64,000 nt of DNA from Gordius sp. MW1 (Eukaryota > Nematomorpha > Gordioida > Gordea > Gordiidae), in contig OZ038526.1 in NCBI GenBank assembly GCA_964036665.1, positions 12,028,001-12,092,000 on the forward strand, written 5' to 3'. Both the position numbers and the translations under genes were made by a program. How positions within the stretch are numbered: the stretch's first letter is position 1; each line of letters opens with the position of its first letter. A model generated the notes under the pieces. That model was not told the origin of the DNA and did not search any database. It worked only from the letters and a program-made list of their open reading frames with translations. Below, piece by piece: positions 60,428-64,000 of the stretch.

Positions 60428-63005
60428 GGTACACATTGCCTGCCTACAAGAGACTAGGTGGAACGGAACCAAAGCCCGGGAGTTAGGTGAAGGCTACAAA
60501 CTATTCTACAGTGGGTCATCAAATCTTAGAAACGGGGTCGGTATCGTTCTAAGCGAATCGTTCAAAGACAAGGCGGTCGAAGTCAAGCGTTGTTCCGACA
60601 GGCTAATGTGGGTGAAGATTGCAGATTAAGGGGGCCTCCTAACCGTTATGTGCGCGTATGCTCCCTAAATTGGGTGTTTGGAATCAGAGAAAGACATATT
60701 CTTCGATTCATTGGAAAAGGAAATACAAGGAATAAGACAGGAAAAAAGGCTAATTACTGGGGCAGATTTTAACGCCCACGTAGGGAAAGATCGCCTCGGG
60801 TATGAACGCAATCATGGAGGCTATGGGCATGGTCTGAAGAACAAAGAAGGGGAAAAACATCTCCAAGTATCCCAAGCATTTGACATGGCGATCATTAACA
60901 CTTATTTTCAAAAGCGCGTAGATCATATTGTGACCTATAGAAGTGGGAAACATTTTAGTATTGACTATTTGCTTTAACGGCGAAAGGACTTATGGAGTAT
61001 CAAGGATTGCAAAGTAATACCGGGAGAAGAAATCGCCTGGCAACATCGTCCCCTTGTTATGTATCTTGAGAAGAGTATTTCCCGAAAGAAGAAATACGTC
61101 GACGAACGAAGAGCCTCTTCACTCTTGGGTGCAATGAAGTTGACATAGGACGTAGACGACGATTGGGAGACGCTATCTAAAGACATTAAGGAAACAGCGA
61201 TTTGTGTTCTAGGAGAGTCCAAAGGAGGCAAAGCTATGAATAGGGAACTATGGTGGTGGGATCAATCGGTTAAAAATTTCATCGAAAGAAAGAAAAATCT
61301 ATATAGACGGTGGCATAAATCAAAAATGTCGGAGGATTATCAAGAGTATAGAGACGCAAAGAGGGCCGCAAAAAAGGCCGTAGCAAAAGCGAAGAATGCC
61401 GCGTACACGGAGATGGCAAACAAACTGGATCATAAAGGGGGCGATAGGCTTATGTATAAATTGGCCAAGATAAGGGAGAAGAAAAGTCGCGATGTCGGGG
61501 TTCTTAAAATAGTCAAAAACGAGAAGGATCAAACCTTATTCAAGCCGAAAGAAGTGATGGAAAGGTGGAAAGGATATTTTAAGAAACTTATGAATATTGC
61601 AAATGACAAGGATTCCCTTCCCAAAATTGAGCCAAATAAGTATGGTCGAACTCTTTCAGGAGGATAAAGTTAGGACACAAATGAATAAGATGCAAAAAGG
61701 AAAAGTAAATGGTCCAGATGGAATATTTATAGAAGCATGGCTCGGATGTCGTGAAGAAGGAGTCACCACCATGACGAACCTCCTTAACAAGATATTAGTA
61801 GAAGAGCGAGTTCCTAATCAATGGAGATCAAGCACGATTGTACCCTTATTTAAAGGCAAATCAGGACTGTGGCAATTACAGAGGTATCAAGCTAACTTGC
61901 CACTCTTGAAGCTTATGGAAAGGATCTTAGTAACATCTAACAAGGCTGAAAAACGAGGTAGATATATCGGCTAATCAATTCGGATTTGTGGCCGGCAAAT
62001 CTACAATCGACCCAATCTTCGCACTAAGACAAATGATGGATAAGTATGGTGAAAAGAGGAAAGACCTACATATGGTTTTTATCGACTTGGAGAAAGCTTA
62101 TGACACGGTCCTCCGCGATTTAATATGGTGGTGCCTGAGGAAACAAAATATCCCTGACGCATATATACGGCTTATGAAAAATATTTATGAAGCCTCAAAC
62201 TCTTGTGTTAGGACGACAGTTGGAGACTTTAAACTTTTTCGTGTTAATATTGGATTACATCTAGGCTCTGCTTTAAGTTCCTTTTTATTTAATATAAAAG
62301 CCGAAAAGTGGTCAAAATGGTTTAAAGGTCAACGATCGAAAAACGGTATACATGGAAAACAGGAACCCCATCGCTGGATGAACATCTAAAGTACCCAAAA
62401 GTAGACAGGTTTACATACCTCGGCTCGATGCTACATCAAGAGGGAGGTTGCGCAACGGAAGTCAATGCCGTGATCCAAAAAGGATGGCTTAAATGGCGAG
62501 TGTGCGACAAGAAAATGCCAATATGGTTGAAGAGCAAAGCTTACAAATCCATCGTAAGACCGGTGTTACTCTATGGAAGTAAAACATGGGCATTAAACAC
62601 CACAAAAGGAAAGCTATTACAAGCCACAGAGATGAGAATGATACGGTGGAGCTTGGGGTATACTAAGCTCAACCATATGACGAATGACCTTCTCATGACA
62701 AAAATGGGTATTTATTTAACCTATGGCGGACATGATTAACGAAAATCGGCTAAGGTGGTATGGGCATAAAAGAGACACGGATGACGTAAATAGAAAAGTA
62801 GGGACATGGAGGTACCGGGGAAGAGAGGAAGAGGACGACCCCGTGTCACGTGGAAAGAGCAAGTCGATAAAGTTATGGAAACTAAAAAGATTAGTCAAGA
62901 CATGGCACTCACCCGGTCAAGATGTCAAAAACTTATCAAAACAAACCCCACGAATGTGGGACCAAATAACTGATAAAGAAGAAGAAGAGTGATAGATGTT
63001 AAATA

Positions 63006-64000
63006 CCCCCTACCCATAATAGAAATGTTTTTTTAGCTAATTTAAAAGGTTCTAAAGTCTTTTCAAAAATAGATCTTAGGAATGCCTACCTTCAGTTACG
63101 TGTAGATGATAAGACCTCTAAGATTTTAACAATAAACACCGATAGAGGTTTGTTTGCTTTTAAACGATTACCTTTTGGTTAAGTGTGTCTGCGCCAATTT
63201 TTCAACGAGCGTGGCTTCTATTACTAATAATTTAGATGGCATATTTTTGTATTTAGACGACATATTAGTAACGGGTTCAACGCAAGCCGAGCATGACTTA
63301 CGATTTTTGGTGTAACCGAAATTACTTATTTAGGACATATAATTATCGATAAAATTTAATTCGATTAAAATTAAAACTATTAAAAATATTTAGAGGCCTA
63401 ATAATAGAAAAGAGTTATCCTCGTTTTTAGGGCTTATGAATTATTATAGCAGATTTATTGATAACTACACGAAGTATTCTGGTCACCTATATGAATTAAC
63501 TAAAGATAAGTTTTATTTAAATGGGAAGAAAAAGAAGACCGATGTTTTAATTATTTGAAAATTATTTTGTTAAAAGATTCCATCTTAAAAGTTTTGATCG
63601 GAGTAAAGAGCACATCTAAAATCTTGATGCATCCAACACGGGTATAGGGGGAGCTTTATGTCAGGTCGAGCATGGAATTGAACATCCTGTAATTTATTTT
63701 TCGCGCAAACTTAATAGAGCGGAACGTACACTGTAACTGAAAAAGAAGCGCTTGCTATAATATTTGGTTTAAAACGATGTAGAGAATATTTAAGAGGCAA
63801 GACCTTTACCGTTTTTACCGATCACAAGCCTTTAATTAATTTATACCAAAAGATTAATACTGAATACTTGATTTCCCCACGTTTGCAAAGGTGGTTATTA
63901 ATACTTGGTAATTTTTCTTTAACATTAAAATATCGTAAAGGTAAAATAATTGTTTAGCAGACGTTTTGTCGCGTATGAGTGGTAATAACGAGAAATCTGA
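63006..64000 (+). pseudogene. Ty3/Gypsy-type pol, 3' part: RT core and RNase H (continues past the window)
   Basis: This continues the coding remnant that stops at 54398. RT motifs are KVFSKIDLRNAYLQL (about 63053-63100), GLFAFKRLPFG and the catalytic YLDD at 63250-63261. RNase H begins near LDASNTGIGGALCQV (about 63621) and keeps TDHKPL (about 63818). Stops or frameshifts occur at about 63180, 63220, 63315, 63340, 63555 and 63736. Integrase and the 3' LTR would lie beyond 64000. Confidence 0.86.

Larger units (their letters stand above)
54399..62988 (+). mobile_element. RTE-type non-LTR retrotransposon, copy 4, split by an LTR element
   Basis: Without its insert this element is about 2.88 kb. 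The 5' part (54399-54720) ends in the first endonuclease motif (RMRITCWNVGTLTGKS). The rest resumes at 60428-60433 with the ETRWNGTKA-coding segment. Further on are ITGADFNAHVG (endonuclease, about 60756-60790), the middle region (61236-61660), and RT with TIDPIFALRQMMDKYG and FIDLEKAYDTVLRDL. The 3' end is gataaagaagaagaagag. The RT catalytic Y-A-D-D stretch is deleted between about 62290 and 62300, and several frameshifts occur, so the copy is dead. The 17-bp flanking duplication is typical of target-primed reverse transcription. Confidence 0.9.

Overview
The window is nuclear DNA from a eukaryote, most likely an invertebrate animal. It is AT-rich and dominated by transposable elements, and its genes are split by canonical GT-AG introns, several of them only 34-39 nt long. 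No bacterial operons, Shine-Dalgarno sites, rRNA or convincing functional tRNA genes are present. I cannot name the species. The DUF268-type protein, the RNF126/115-type ligase, RTE and Gypsy retroelements, Helitrons and hAT/MITE families fit a metazoan, and the very short introns suggest a short-intron lineage.

Three host genes can be read with confidence. (1) 143-1219 (+) is the 3' terminal exon of a DUF268-family protein; its 5' part lies outside the window. (2) 19951-23858 (-) is a complete seven-exon gene for the catalytic subunit of protein phosphatase 1 (323 aa). It has introns of 34, 37 and 39 nt and a 2.5-kb intron carrying an ~0.8-kb hairpin element. (3) 43961-50178 (-) is a complete eight-exon gene for an RNF126/RNF115-like RING-H2 E3 ubiquitin ligase (396 aa). 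Its 3.3-kb intron is packed with repeats. Two weaker candidate exons lie at 38381-38722 (-) and 51616-51792 (-).

The rest is mobile DNA. From left to right: arrays of a CCAATGG-hairpin / tRNA-B-box repeat family (1.9-2.8, 6.9-10.5, 12.2-13.1, 27.2-28.8, 29.2-30.3 and 45.6-47.8 kb); a Foldback-like element whose arms are 32-33-bp tandem repeats with a 10-bp target duplication (3511-5247); a decayed Helitron with a broken PIF1-like helicase (about 13.19-17.36 kb); a 307-bp MITE (18.1 kb); RTE-type non-LTR copies (24.5-25.9, 31.3-34.7, 34.7-36.1 kb); a 1124-bp hAT with a perfect 8-bp duplication (25993-27116); a palindromic element (36.6-37.3 kb); and a non-autonomous Helitron (38908-40455).

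The right end is a Russian-doll nest. A Ty3/Gypsy-type pol (53.1-54.4 and 63.0-64.0 kb) is split by an RTE element (54399-62988, 17-bp TSD). That RTE is split by an LTR retrotransposon (54721-60427, 5-bp TSD, about 98% identical LTRs). The LTR element holds a second copy of the non-autonomous Helitron (56862-58437), and that Helitron carries a G-run TIR element. All retroelement coding regions seen here are broken. The host genes do not form a pathway or operon.
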